In this document: positions 43,425-52,150 of the stretch, piece after piece
How the letters are laid out: each line of letters opens with the position of its first letter
Numbering within the stretch: the stretch's first letter is position 1
DNA from: an uncultured bacterium
GTDB lineage: Bacteria > Actinomycetota > Coriobacteriia > Coriobacteriales > Coriobacteriaceae
Direction: 5' to 3'
Assembly: GCA_905216175.1 (NCBI GenBank)
Contig: CAJMSV010000002.1
Location: 7,282 to 71,281 of the forward strand
Length of the DNA stretch: 64,000 bases
Made by a program: the position numbers and the translations under genes
The notes under the pieces: generated by a model
What the model saw: only the letters and a program-made list of their open reading frames with translations
The model's database searches: none
Told to the model about the DNA's origin: nothing

Positions 43425-43460
43425 ACAACCCTCCCTACGTTCGGTCGCAGGGAGGGTTGT
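43425..43460 (-). promoter_or_regulatory. Hairpin covering the comF ribosome-binding site
   Basis: ACAACCCTCCCT / AGGGAGGGTTGT stem between ricT and comF; the right arm on the minus strand carries the GGGAGGG ribosome-binding site of comF. It could also end the ricT message. Confidence 0.6.
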
Positions 43461-43523
43461 TGATTCGGCGCAATGATACCCCGATGCGCTCGGGGCAAGG
43501 CGGGCTAAATCCGCTCGCGGGCG

Positions 43524-45224
43524 TTATTCGCCGGCGGGCGGTTGCGGTGCGGGCGAAGACGGGGTCGAGCCCTCGCCACCATCCTGGCGCGGCTTGCGGG
43601 AACGGCGACGGCGACGGCGCTTTTGACCCTGGTCGGCCGAGCCCTCGCCACCGCGATCCTCGCGCGGCTCGCGCTCGTCGCGAGCGGCGCCACGCGAAGC
43701 CTTGGCAGCAGCTCCCCCGCCATCTCCGGGACGACGGCGCGTGACCTTGACTTCGCCATCCGAGACCTGATCGGCCACGGAGGGCACTGAGGGCTTCTGC
43801 TGCGCGCCCGAGGAATGGCGACGGCGCGGACGCGGCGCGCGCTCCTCCTCGCCACGTGACTTGCCGCCCTTGTCGGCAGGCGCATCGGAACCCGAACCAC
43901 CCTTGGGGGCGGCACCAGCCTCGCGAGCAGCTGCGGCGCGGAAGGCGTCCTCGCGCTCCTCGCTCGACAGATGACGGCGGCGACGACGTGTGGGGTTCAT
44001 GCCGCCGCCGCGATTCTGCTGCTGGGGCTGCTGAACCTCGCGCTCGCGGGGAGAATTCTTGCCTGCAGATGCGGCCTCACCGGCATCGCCCGAACCCGCG
44101 CGCTTGCGGCGGCGACGGCCATCGGCCGCCCCCTCGGCCTCAGGCGCCTCGGCCTTGCCGCGGCCCTTTCCGCGGCCACGACCCTCGCCCTGGCCCTGAC
44201 CGGCGCGAGCATCGGATTCGGCATCGCGACGACGGCGCTTGGGCATCGACGTGCCGGCCAGACGGTCGGCACTCGACAGGCCATCGCCCACGTCGACGCC
44301 GTTCTCACGATCGAGCTCCATGAGCGCCAGGCGCATCTCGGGCGACTCGATGCGCTCGAGCACGTCGCGCGTCACGCAGTCGGGGCGGCAGTTGCAGCCC
44401 TGCTCGGCGGCCTTCTTTTTGCAACCCTCCGAGCACGTCATATCGGCTAGGTTGACCTTAAAAACCTTGCCGTTCTCCAGGCGCAGCACCAGCTGCTCAC
44501 GCGGCGTGTCATATTCCTGAATACGCGCCTTGCCGAGCGGCGTATCGATGAGCGTCTTCTTTTTGGGCGCACGGCTCTTAAAGTCCTTGTAGGCCTCGAA
44601 CTCGTAGCGCAGGCAGCACATCAGACGACCGCACACGCCACTGATCTTGGAGGAATTGAGCGGCAGGTCTTGCTCTTTTGCCATGCGAATCGAGACGGGT
44701 TCAAACTGTCCGCCAAAGCGCGTGCAGCAGAGCTCCTGTCCGCACTGGGCGTAGCCACCCACCAGGCGGGTCTCGTCGCGCACGCCGATCTGGCGCATGT
44801 CGACGCGAATGTGCAGCGTCGAGGACAGATCCTTGACGAGCTGGCGAAAATCGACGCGCTCCTCGGCCGCAAAGTAGAACACGGCCTTCTCGCCGCCAAA
44901 CAGGTACTCGACGCCGACCGGCTTCATCTCGAGGTCGAGCTCCTTGACCAGGCGGCGGAAGTCGACCATCGCCTCGTCGCCTTGGATGGCCAGGTCGTCG
45001 GCAAGCTGCAGGTCGATGTCGCTCGCCACGCGCAGCACGGGCTTGAGCGGCTGACCGATCTCGTCTTGCGGCACCTCAAAGGGATCGGCCGTGACCAGGC
45101 CGATCTCGGTTCCGCGCTCGGTGGAGCAAATGGCATAATCGGCCTCGAGGATATCCAAATCCTGCGGATCGAACCACAGGTCGCGCGAGGCGTAGGTAAA
45201 CTTAACGGGTACGACTAACGGCAT
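43524..45224 (-). CDS. ricT: PSP1-domain protein RicT (YaaT) with long basic tail
   Basis: 566 residues; the family core is about 270. The core has the RicT cysteines: AQCGQELCCTRFGGQ and GVCGRLMCCLRYEFEAY, which hold Fe-S clusters and help RNase Y in Bacillus. A further Cys cluster (CSEGCKKKAAEQGCNCRPDC) follows. From about residue 325 the chain is low-complexity, rich in Arg, Gly, Lys and Ala, a likely RNA-binding or disordered tail. It overlaps holB by 10 bp, the usual tmk-holB-ricT order. Confidence 0.9.
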   Translation of the reverse strand: MPLVVPVKFTYASRDLWFDPQDLDILEADYAICSTERGTEIGLVTADPFEVPQDEIGQPLKPVLRVASDIDLQLADDLAIQGDEAMVDFRRLVKELDLEMKPVGVEYLFGGEKAVFYFAAEERVDFRQLVKDLSSTLHIRVDMRQIGVRDETRLVGGYAQCGQELCCTRFGGQFEPVSIRMAKEQDLPLNSSKISGVCGRLMCCLRYEFEAYKDFKSRAPKKKTLIDTPLGKARIQEYDTPREQLVLRLENGKVFKVNLADMTCSEGCKKKAAEQGCNCRPDCVTRDVLERIESPEMRLALMELDRENGVDVGDGLSSADRLAGTSMPKRRRRDAESDARAGQGQGEGRGRGKGRGKAEAPEAEGAADGRRRRKRAGSGDAGEAASAGKNSPREREVQQPQQQNRGGGMNPTRRRRRHLSSEEREDAFRAAAAREAGAAPKGGSGSDAPADKGGKSRGEEERAPRPRRRHSSGAQQKPSVPSVADQVSDGEVKVTRRRPGDGGGAAAKASRGAARDEREPREDRGGEGSADQGQKRRRRRRSRKPRQDGGEGSTPSSPAPQPPAGE

Positions 45225-46342
45225 TTCAGTGCCTTCCTGATATCGAACAGCATGACCTCGATGGCCAGCTGGGGAGTAACGTTTCTGGCGATGTTGCGCT
45301 CGGCGGTCGCGACTGCCTCGAGCGCCCGGGTGGCACCCGCAACATTGGTCGCAGCGGCAAGCCGACCGATCGTGTCGCGCACGTCTTCGTTCACCACGTC
45401 GGCCGCCTCGTCCTGAAGAGTCAGCAGCACATCGCGCATGAGCGTCCGCGCGCTCGCCAGCGCTTCCATGATACCCGAACGCTCGCGCGCGTTGAGTTCG
45501 CGCTTGTTGCGGTCCTCAAGCTGCTTCAATGCTCCACGCGACAGGTAGTCGGCGTTTTGCTCGAGCACCTTTTCCTGCGTGGACTTGACCTCGGCTAACG
45601 GCGCCTTAACGGCGACGATGAGTGACTTGGCACGGCTGAGCACGTCGGCCTCGTCGGCGGCAATGAGCGAATCGATGGCACGAACCATCTGACGGCGGGC
45701 GTCCTGGCGCTCGGCGCTCTTGAGGAACTCGATGCCACGCGTGGGGCTTCCCGCTACGGCGACGGCCATGCGGCAACGCGCAGGGTCCTGACCGGTGGCG
45801 CGGCTCACGGCCTGAGCGGCGACGGCGGGCGACACCAGCCGAAACGGCACGCACTGGCAGCGGCTCACGATGGTGGGCAACATCACGTCTGCCGAGGTGC
45901 CCAGCAAGATAAACATAACGCCCTCGGGCGGCTCCTCGAGTGTTTTGAGCAGTGCGTTGGCGGTGTTGGCGCGCAGCTGCTCGGCACGGTCAATGATGTA
46001 GACCTTGGCCTTGGCGCGGATGGGCGCCAGGGGTACGTCGTCGAGTAGCTCGCGGGTCTGGGCAATGAGGTAGCCCGTGGCGCTCTCGGGCGTGTAATAG
46101 TGCACGTCGGGATGCGTGTGCCGCGCAACGCGCACGCAGCTGTCGCATGCGCCGCAGCCGTCCTGCTCGCACAGGAAGGCCTGGGCGAGCGCCCATGCGG
46201 CATCGAGCTTGCCGGCGCCGGGAGCGCCCAAAAACAGGTAGGCGTGCGATGCGCGGCCGCTGGCGACGGCGTTGGTCAAAAAGTCGCGCACGCGCTCTTG
46301 GGTGTCGAGCTTGGCCAGCAGGCTTGTCTGAGCGGGGGCCAC
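45215..46342 (-). CDS. holB: DNA polymerase III delta-prime subunit
   Basis: 375 residues, GTG start two bases after the tmk stop; AAGGAGG lies inside the end of tmk. Clamp-loader AAA+ fold: YLFLGAPGAGKLDAAW, zinc module CEQDGCGACDSCVRVARHTHPD, VYIIDRAEQLRANTANALLK and ALLKTLEEPPEGVMFILLG. It loads the beta clamp onto DNA. Confidence 0.92.
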   Translation of the reverse strand: MAPAQTSLLAKLDTQERVRDFLTNAVASGRASHAYLFLGAPGAGKLDAAWALAQAFLCEQDGCGACDSCVRVARHTHPDVHYYTPESATGYLIAQTRELLDDVPLAPIRAKAKVYIIDRAEQLRANTANALLKTLEEPPEGVMFILLGTSADVMLPTIVSRCQCVPFRLVSPAVAAQAVSRATGQDPARCRMAVAVAGSPTRGIEFLKSAERQDARRQMVRAIDSLIAADEADVLSRAKSLIVAVKAPLAEVKSTQEKVLEQNADYLSRGALKQLEDRNKRELNARERSGIMEALASARTLMRDVLLTLQDEAADVVNEDVRDTIGRLAAATNVAGATRALEAVATAERNIARNVTPQLAIEVMLFDIRKALKCR

Positions 46343-46343
46343 G

Positions 46344-47027
46344 TTACTCGGCCTCCTTGGCAAGTGCGGCGGCGACGGCGTCTTGCGGAATGTCGAGACC
46401 GTACGCGCGAACCTGCTCGACCGTCTTCGCAAAGACTTCCTCGATGGACGCGGTCGCGTCGATGAGCTTTACGCGGTTTGGCTCCTCGGCGGCAATTGCG
46501 CAAAAACCCTGGTAGACACGCTCTTGGAAGGCCATGCCCTTGGCCTCCATGCGGTCGGCCGCACCGCGGTCGGCCATGCGCAGCGCCGCCTGCTCGGGCG
46601 TGATGTGATAGACGAGCGTGAGCGCCGGGTGCGTACCCGCGACGGCCAGGTTGTTGGCGTCGCGCACCATCTGGCGATCGAGGCCATCGGCAAACGCCTG
46701 GTAGCAGGTCGTGGAATCGTAGAAGCGATCGCACAGGACCACCTTACCGACAGCAAGGGCGGGCACGATGACCTCGTGCACCAACTGAGCGCGCGCCGCC
46801 TCGTAGAGCAACAACTCGCAGGTGTCGCCCATCGCCGTGTTGGCGGGGTCGAGCAGCAGAGCACGGATCTTTTCGCTGATGGCGGTACCGCCCGGCTCGC
46901 GCAGGCTCACAACCTGGTAGCCAGCGAGTTCGAGCGCGCGGGCAAGCAGGCGCGCCTGCGTGGACTTGCCGGCGCCATCGACGCCCTCGAGCGTGATAAA
47001 GCTATGTTGAGCGGGCTCAAAAGCCAT
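46344..47027 (-). CDS. tmk: Thymidylate kinase
   Basis: 227 residues. Phosphorylates dTMP to dTDP. P-loop TLEGVDGAGKSTQARLL, DR(F/Y) motif LCDRFYDST, and a LID region with RMADRGAADRMEAKG. First gene of tmk-holB-ricT; a palindromic repeat lies upstream. Confidence 0.95.
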   Translation of the reverse strand: MAFEPAQHSFITLEGVDGAGKSTQARLLARALELAGYQVVSLREPGGTAISEKIRALLLDPANTAMGDTCELLLYEAARAQLVHEVIVPALAVGKVVLCDRFYDSTTCYQAFADGLDRQMVRDANNLAVAGTHPALTLVYHITPEQAALRMADRGAADRMEAKGMAFQERVYQGFCAIAAEEPNRVKLIDATASIEEVFAKTVEQVRAYGLDIPQDAVAAALAKEAE

Positions 47028-47130
47028 GGGCGCAGTCCCTTCCTACAAGGCGCGTAAATGCGATTTATAGCAACCAAGCCATGATACCCCAGTGCTCGGT
47101 GCGTCCCCAATGGCTAAAGGTGCCTTTCCA

Positions 47131-47199
47131 AAGTTGCGGTGAAATAGGGACTGATTGAAGCTCTGAGACCGCCAAACAGTCCCTATTTCACCGCAACTT
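47131..47199. repeat. Long palindrome upstream of the zinc-ribbon gene
   Basis: Perfect 23-bp arms starting AAGTTGCGGTGAAATAGGGA (47131-47153 and 47177-47199) with a 23-base loop. A shorter copy of the same sequence lies at 48272-48334 on the other side of the gene. Confidence 0.85.
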
Positions 47200-47267
47200 A
47201 TGATGGGGAATTTTGGACGCTGGGTATAATCGTCGTATTGCATTGAAATGTGGCGAAAGGAGTGGCA

Positions 47268-48251
47268 ATGTCTCGGTATTGCGCCTCGTGCGGCAAGCTT
47301 CTTGCAGATAATGCCAAGTTCTGCACCTCGTGCGGTGCACCCGTTGAGCAAACAGCCGCGAGCGATAGCCAGCCCGCTTTCGAGCAGACCGGTTCCCTCG
47401 ATACGCCGCAAGCCAAGGCGGACGACCCCCTCGCCTATCGCCCCGACCCCGCCGCAGGCCCCGCGGCCGTCGAGACCACGCAGCGCATACCCGTCGCGAG
47501 CGGCTCGCCCCAACAGCAGCCGGCTCCCGCATACGCGCCCGCTTCGCCACAGACCCCCGCCCCCAAAAAGAGCGGCACCGGGCCGCTTATCGCCGTTATC
47601 GTTGTGCTGGTGGCAATCATCATCGCCCTGGTCGTTTTCTTTGTGATCAAGCCTTTCGACAACGCCGCCACGCAGACGACTGCCGAGGTAGCTAAGCTGC
47701 ACCATGACGTCAACGACGATGACCTAAAGCCTCTCGGCGATCCCAACAGCCTGTACGACGATGATGACGATGACGACGAGGATGGCGGCGAAGCAACGCT
47801 CTCCGAGCAGAACCTCTACCCCCGACTGAGCGAATACTACGACTTGCTCGAAGACCTCGACAACTACGTCCGTGGCTGCGCGCAGAACTTCAACGGCAGC
47901 TATCTGGAAGAGGATCGAACCACCCGTCAAAATCTCGCCGACGTCGCCGAGCGCACGGAGGACACCATCGAGCAGTATTACGACATCGTCGAGGACCTAG
48001 ACGTCCCGACGAGCTCCAAGAACTACAGCTCCTGGAAGGACATCATCGCCCTGTACGACGACCTGGATCACCGCATTGACGCAATCTGTGATGCCTGGGA
48101 GATCAGCCTGAAATACGCCAAGCCTGCGGACCACAAGAATGAGATCGTGGCGCCGCTGTCGCGCGACAACGTGGCGGGCACCAATGACAATAAGTACCGC
48201 CTAGATTTTGAGAAGCGCTATCCCGGCGCCAAGCCTGTCGAGGTGAAGTAA
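47268..48251 (+). CDS. Zinc-ribbon membrane protein
   Basis: 327 residues; ATG preceded by AGGAG. N-terminal zinc ribbon YCASCGKLLADNAKFCTSCG, a Pro/Ala/Gln-rich disordered linker, one membrane helix (GPLIAVIVVLVAIIIALVVF), a run of Asp residues (YDDDDDDDED), then a helical outer domain rich in Tyr, Asp and Leu. The topology puts the ribbon in the cytosol and the helical domain outside. Function unknown. It is bounded on both sides by copies of one palindromic repeat. Confidence 0.75.
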   Translation: MSRYCASCGKLLADNAKFCTSCGAPVEQTAASDSQPAFEQTGSLDTPQAKADDPLAYRPDPAAGPAAVETTQRIPVASGSPQQQPAPAYAPASPQTPAPKKSGTGPLIAVIVVLVAIIIALVVFFVIKPFDNAATQTTAEVAKLHHDVNDDDLKPLGDPNSLYDDDDDDDEDGGEATLSEQNLYPRLSEYYDLLEDLDNYVRGCAQNFNGSYLEEDRTTRQNLADVAERTEDTIEQYYDIVEDLDVPTSSKNYSSWKDIIALYDDLDHRIDAICDAWEISLKYAKPADHKNEIVAPLSRDNVAGTNDNKYRLDFEKRYPGAKPVEVK

Positions 48252-48271
48252 TCCCAACAACTGATCAAATC

Positions 48272-48334
48272 TTGCGGTGAAATAGGGATTAATTAGGCCT
48301 TTTGCCAGCAAAAACAGTCCCTATTTCACCGCAA
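48272..48334. repeat. Long palindrome downstream of the zinc-ribbon gene
   Basis: 17-bp perfect arms TTGCGGTGAAATAGGGA / TCCCTATTTCACCGCAA, the same core as the repeat at 47131. Confidence 0.85.
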
Positions 48335-48343
48335 CTTAGAAGT

Positions 48344-48381
48344 GGGGCCGGGCGCGCATTTGCATTTGCGCGCCCGGCCCC
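48344..48381. terminator. GC-rich hairpin after topA
   Basis: Perfect 14-bp stem GGGGCCGGGCGCGC / GCGCGCCCGGCCCC, with little T on either side; it lies between converging genes. Confidence 0.6.
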
Positions 48382-48402
48382 GCCGCGTCTATATGTGCTC
48401 GG

Positions 48403-50994
48403 TTACTTGTCGGCGGCCTTCTTGGTGGTCGTCTTTTTTGCGGTCGTCTTCTTGGCGGCAGTTGCTTTCTTGGCCGTCGTCTTCTTGGCCGCCGTCGCCT
48501 TCTTGGCCGTGCTCGCCTTGGTCGTAGTCTTGCGGCCGCGGGCCGGCTTCTTCTCCTTGGTCGGACAGTCCATGTTGACGCAGATACGCCACGGGCCGCG
48601 CGCCGTGTTGACCACCACGATGGGGGCGCCGCACTCGGGGCAGGTCTCACCCGTCGCCTCGAGCTTACCGCGCGCCGGTAGAGGATAGCTCACGCCGCAA
48701 TCGTCATAGTTGGTGCAGCGGATAAAACGCTTGCCGCTCTTCTCGCTCTTGTGCGCGATCAGGTCGCCATGGCGTCCGGCCTCGGCACACACCTTGCACT
48801 CGCCCACCTTAAGGTCGGGCTCGTAGTTGGTGGGGCATGTGGGGTTCACGCAAATCTCGAAGACCTTCTGGCGGAACGGCTGACACTTAATGCGCGGCGC
48901 ACCGCACTCGGGACACACGGCGGCCTCGCCCTCGAGCGGGCTCACCTTGACGCCGCTCGGCACCGGATAGGTCACGTCGCAGTCGGGCCAGCCCATGCAG
49001 CCAATGAAGCTGCCACGGGTCTTGGCGCTCGTCTTCATAACCAGGTCCTTGCCGCACTTGGGGCAGGCGCCCACGCGCGCATCGGCCGTGACGGCGTCGC
49101 TGATGGCGTCGCCCAGCTCCTGCGTATGCTTGAGCAGCTCGTCGAGCACGCCAGCCAGCAGCGCGCGCGAGTGCGTCACGACATGCTCTTCGGTATCCTC
49201 GCCGCGCTCCACACGGGTCATGTCGCCATCGAGCTCGCTGGTCATATCGGGGCTCGTGATGCGCGGGGCAAACTGCGTCAGTGCGTCGATGATGGCGATG
49301 CCCAGCTGGCTCGGCTCCACGGGATCGTTTTTGAGATAGCGCACGGCGTACAGGCGCTCGATGATGCTCGCGCGCGTGGACTTGGTGCCCAGGCCGCGCT
49401 TTTCCATCTCCTGCACGAGCTTGCCCTGGCTGTAGCGCGCGGGCGGCTCGGTCTGCTTGGCCTCGAGCTTAATGTCGAACACGTCGACCGTATCGCCCTG
49501 CTCCAGCGGCGGCATCTGCTCGTCGCGCTTGAGTCCGTACGGGTACGCCTCGCGGAAACCCGGGGTCACGAGCACATCGCCCGAAGCCACGAACGGCTCA
49601 CCGTTCACGTCGAGCTCGAGCTTAGTGTTTTCGATGGTCGCGGGACCCATAAGCGTCGCTAGGAAGCGGCGGGCGATGAGGTCGTAGAGCTTGCGCTGGC
49701 CGCCGTCGAGCGTGGACGGATCGCCCTCGCCCGTGGGATAGATAGGCGGGTGGTCGGTGGTCTCGACCTTGCCGCGCGTGGGCTTCATGGGGCCGGCGAG
49801 GACCTTTTTGCACACGGGCGCCAGCGCCGGGTTGATCTTTGCAAGGTCACTCACCACAGCGCCCAGATCAAGCGTCGCGGGGTATACGGTATTGTCGACA
49901 CGCGGGTAGCTGATAAGGCCCGCCATGTAGAGGGACTCGGCGATACGCATGGTACGCGCAGGCGAGATGCCCTCGGCTGCGGCGGCAGCCTGCAGCGAGG
50001 TGGTCGCAAACGGCGTGGGCGGCTGCTGCTTGCGCGAGCGCTTGGTCACCGCGGCAACGGTCGCCGTCGCGACGCCGTCGACATGGCCGTACGCCGTCTC
50101 GGCAGCATCCTTGTCGGTAAAACGCGCCGTCTTGTGCGCGATCTTAAAGCGGTCGTCCTCGGCAGCGCCCTGCGCGGCACCCATGCCGCGAATCTGCCAA
50201 TAGTCCTCGGGCACAAACGCCATGCGTTCGCGCTCACGCTCGACCACCAGTGCAAGCGTCGGTGTCTGCACGCGGCCGGCGGAACGCACGTTGCCAAAGC
50301 CGCCAAACTTGGCGAGCGTCAGATAGCGCGTGAGCACCGCGCCCCAGATGAGGTCGATGTGCTGACGGCTCTCGCCGGCGTCGGCCAGATTCTGGTCGAG
50401 CGTGACGAGATTATCGAAGGCGTGCGTGATCTCGGCCTTGGTAAACGAAGAGTACTGGGCGCGGGCGACCGGCAAGTCCGGCGCAACCTCGCGCACCTTG
50501 TTGAGAGCATCCGAGCCAATCAGCTCGCCCTCGCGGTCGAAGTCCGTGGCGATGATGACGCTGTCAGACTTCTTGGCAAGGTTCTTGAGCGAGCGAATGA
50601 GCTCCTTCTCGGCCGGCAGCTTAATGACGGGTGCCCAGGTGAGATACGGCAGGCTCTCGAGCTTCCAGCCCTTGATGGAGATGCCATCGGCAAGGAACGG
50701 CTTGCGCTTGGTGTCGTACGGCGGACGAGCCAGGCCATCGGGCATATCTGCCGGCAGCATCTCACCGTCCTCGGTGACCGAATACCAACCCAGCTTTTTA
50801 TCGAACAGCACGCTGTCGCAAAAATCGGGCGCAAGGATGTGACCGGCAAGGCCGATGGTCACGCACTCCTCGCCCTTCCACTCAAAACGGTAGATGGCGG
50901 TGTTGTACACCTTGTCCTTTTTGGGCTTACCCGTGGACAGTCGCTCGGCGATCTGACGCGCGGCGTCGTTTTTCTCGGCGATGATGAGCTTCAA
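48403..50994 (-). CDS. topA: DNA topoisomerase (type IA) with zinc ribbons and Lys/Ala tail
   Basis: 863 residues, TTG start with AGGAG six bases upstream. Toprim domain (LIIAEKNDAARQIAE, acidic DFDREGE at 151-157), catalytic Tyr363 in GLISYPRVDN. Three to four C4 zinc ribbons follow (CPKCGKDLVMK, CPECGAPRIKC, CKVCAEAGRHGD, CPECGAPIVVV), then a histone-like tail made of repeated KKTTAKK/KKATAAKK. It relaxes negative supercoils. Sequence is closer to topoisomerase I/III of the archaeal type than to E. coli TopA. Confidence 0.9.
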   Translation of the reverse strand: MKLIIAEKNDAARQIAERLSTGKPKKDKVYNTAIYRFEWKGEECVTIGLAGHILAPDFCDSVLFDKKLGWYSVTEDGEMLPADMPDGLARPPYDTKRKPFLADGISIKGWKLESLPYLTWAPVIKLPAEKELIRSLKNLAKKSDSVIIATDFDREGELIGSDALNKVREVAPDLPVARAQYSSFTKAEITHAFDNLVTLDQNLADAGESRQHIDLIWGAVLTRYLTLAKFGGFGNVRSAGRVQTPTLALVVERERERMAFVPEDYWQIRGMGAAQGAAEDDRFKIAHKTARFTDKDAAETAYGHVDGVATATVAAVTKRSRKQQPPTPFATTSLQAAAAAEGISPARTMRIAESLYMAGLISYPRVDNTVYPATLDLGAVVSDLAKINPALAPVCKKVLAGPMKPTRGKVETTDHPPIYPTGEGDPSTLDGGQRKLYDLIARRFLATLMGPATIENTKLELDVNGEPFVASGDVLVTPGFREAYPYGLKRDEQMPPLEQGDTVDVFDIKLEAKQTEPPARYSQGKLVQEMEKRGLGTKSTRASIIERLYAVRYLKNDPVEPSQLGIAIIDALTQFAPRITSPDMTSELDGDMTRVERGEDTEEHVVTHSRALLAGVLDELLKHTQELGDAISDAVTADARVGACPKCGKDLVMKTSAKTRGSFIGCMGWPDCDVTYPVPSGVKVSPLEGEAAVCPECGAPRIKCQPFRQKVFEICVNPTCPTNYEPDLKVGECKVCAEAGRHGDLIAHKSEKSGKRFIRCTNYDDCGVSYPLPARGKLEATGETCPECGAPIVVVNTARGPWRICVNMDCPTKEKKPARGRKTTTKASTAKKATAAKKTTAKKATAAKKTTAKKTTTKKAADK

Positions 50995-51048
50995 AAGAGG
51001 CTCCTATCTCGTATCTCTGCGGCTACGCCCGCCCGTATGGCGGCCGAC

Positions 51049-51732
51049 TTACGCCCTTGCTTGCTCAATCTGCCCGATGAGCCAATCGCACCAGGCATCC
51101 ATGCCCTCGCCCTTGCGCGCGCTCACGGCAAACCGCGGCGCCTGCGGATTGAGGTCATCGAGTGTCTTAGTATACCTATCCATGTCAAAATCGAAAGCCG
51201 GAGCCACGTCGACCTTGTTGAGCAGCTGCGCGCCGGCGTGTTGGAAGATGCCCGGGTACTTGATGGGCTTGTCGTCGCCCTCGGGCACCGAGAGGATCAT
51301 GATGGACAGGTTCTCGCCCAGGTCAAAGTCGACTGGGCAGACCAAGTTGCCCACGTTTTCGATAAAGATGACGTCGATGTTCTCCAGACCGACGGCCTGG
51401 TCGAAGGCGTCGACGGCCTCCATGATCATGTTGCCCTCGAGGTGGCACAGGCCGCCCGTGTTGATCTGGATGGCGGGCATGCCGGCTTCCTTCATGGTAA
51501 TGGCGTCGACGTCCGAGGCGATATCGCCCTCGATGACGGCGCAACGCAGGCCGGCCTTGTCGCGCAGGCGCTCGTTGGTGCCCAGAATCGTGGTAGTCTT
51601 ACCCGAGCCGGGGCTCGACAGCACATTGATCACATAGGTGTTTGTCTCTTTAAATCGCTGGCGCAGCTGATCTGCCAGGCGCTCATTGCGCGACAGGATC
51701 GGCGACGCGATATCAATCGTTTTCTCAGCCAT
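51049..51732 (-). CDS. hypB: Hydrogenase nickel-incorporation GTPase HypB
   Basis: 227 residues. GTPase that hands nickel to [NiFe] hydrogenase (or urease) with HypA. P-loop LSSPGSGKTTTIL, Cys/His metal site TGGLCHLEG, VIFIENVGNLVCP and LLNKVDVAPAF. No His-rich N-terminus. No hydrogenase gene is in the window. Confidence 0.93.
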   Translation of the reverse strand: MAEKTIDIASPILSRNERLADQLRQRFKETNTYVINVLSSPGSGKTTTILGTNERLRDKAGLRCAVIEGDIASDVDAITMKEAGMPAIQINTGGLCHLEGNMIMEAVDAFDQAVGLENIDVIFIENVGNLVCPVDFDLGENLSIMILSVPEGDDKPIKYPGIFQHAGAQLLNKVDVAPAFDFDMDRYTKTLDDLNPQAPRFAVSARKGEGMDAWCDWLIGQIEQARA

Positions 51733-51787
51733 ACTCAGCGCTCCTTACTTTTGCCCCTTTATACCCCGTCCCCAGGTGGCTGATGGG

Positions 51788-52144
51788 CTAATCGTCGGGG
51801 GTTTCGATTTCGATACTTGCGATGTCGAGTTCGCGGCCGTGCAGCAGGCGCACGTTGGCACCACCACACTGGGGACAGCGGCAATGGAAACGGTCGTGTT
51901 CAAAGACCTCACCGCAGTCCAGACACTCGCTTTGTGGATGGACTTCCTCTACGGCAAGCTCGCAGCCGCGCGTGAGCGGGTCCTCGTCGCGAAACGTCTC
52001 CCAGGCAAAGTCGAGCGCCTCGCGCACGACCTCGGTCATATCCCCGATACGAAGTGTTACCAAAACGGCGCGAGAGGCCCCCGCCCCACGCGCCGCGCGA
52101 ATCACTGTATCGAGTATGCCGTTGACAATGCCAACCTCGTGCAT
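51788..52144 (-). CDS. hypA: Hydrogenase nickel metallochaperone HypA
   Basis: 118 residues. Nickel-binding N-terminus MHEVGIVNGIL and a zinc site made of CLDCGEVFEHDRFHCRCPQCGG. Acts with HypB. Starts six bases after the tatC stop. Confidence 0.93.
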   Translation of the reverse strand: MHEVGIVNGILDTVIRAARGAGASRAVLVTLRIGDMTEVVREALDFAWETFRDEDPLTRGCELAVEEVHPQSECLDCGEVFEHDRFHCRCPQCGGANVRLLHGRELDIASIEIETPDD

Positions 52145-52150
52145 ACCGAT

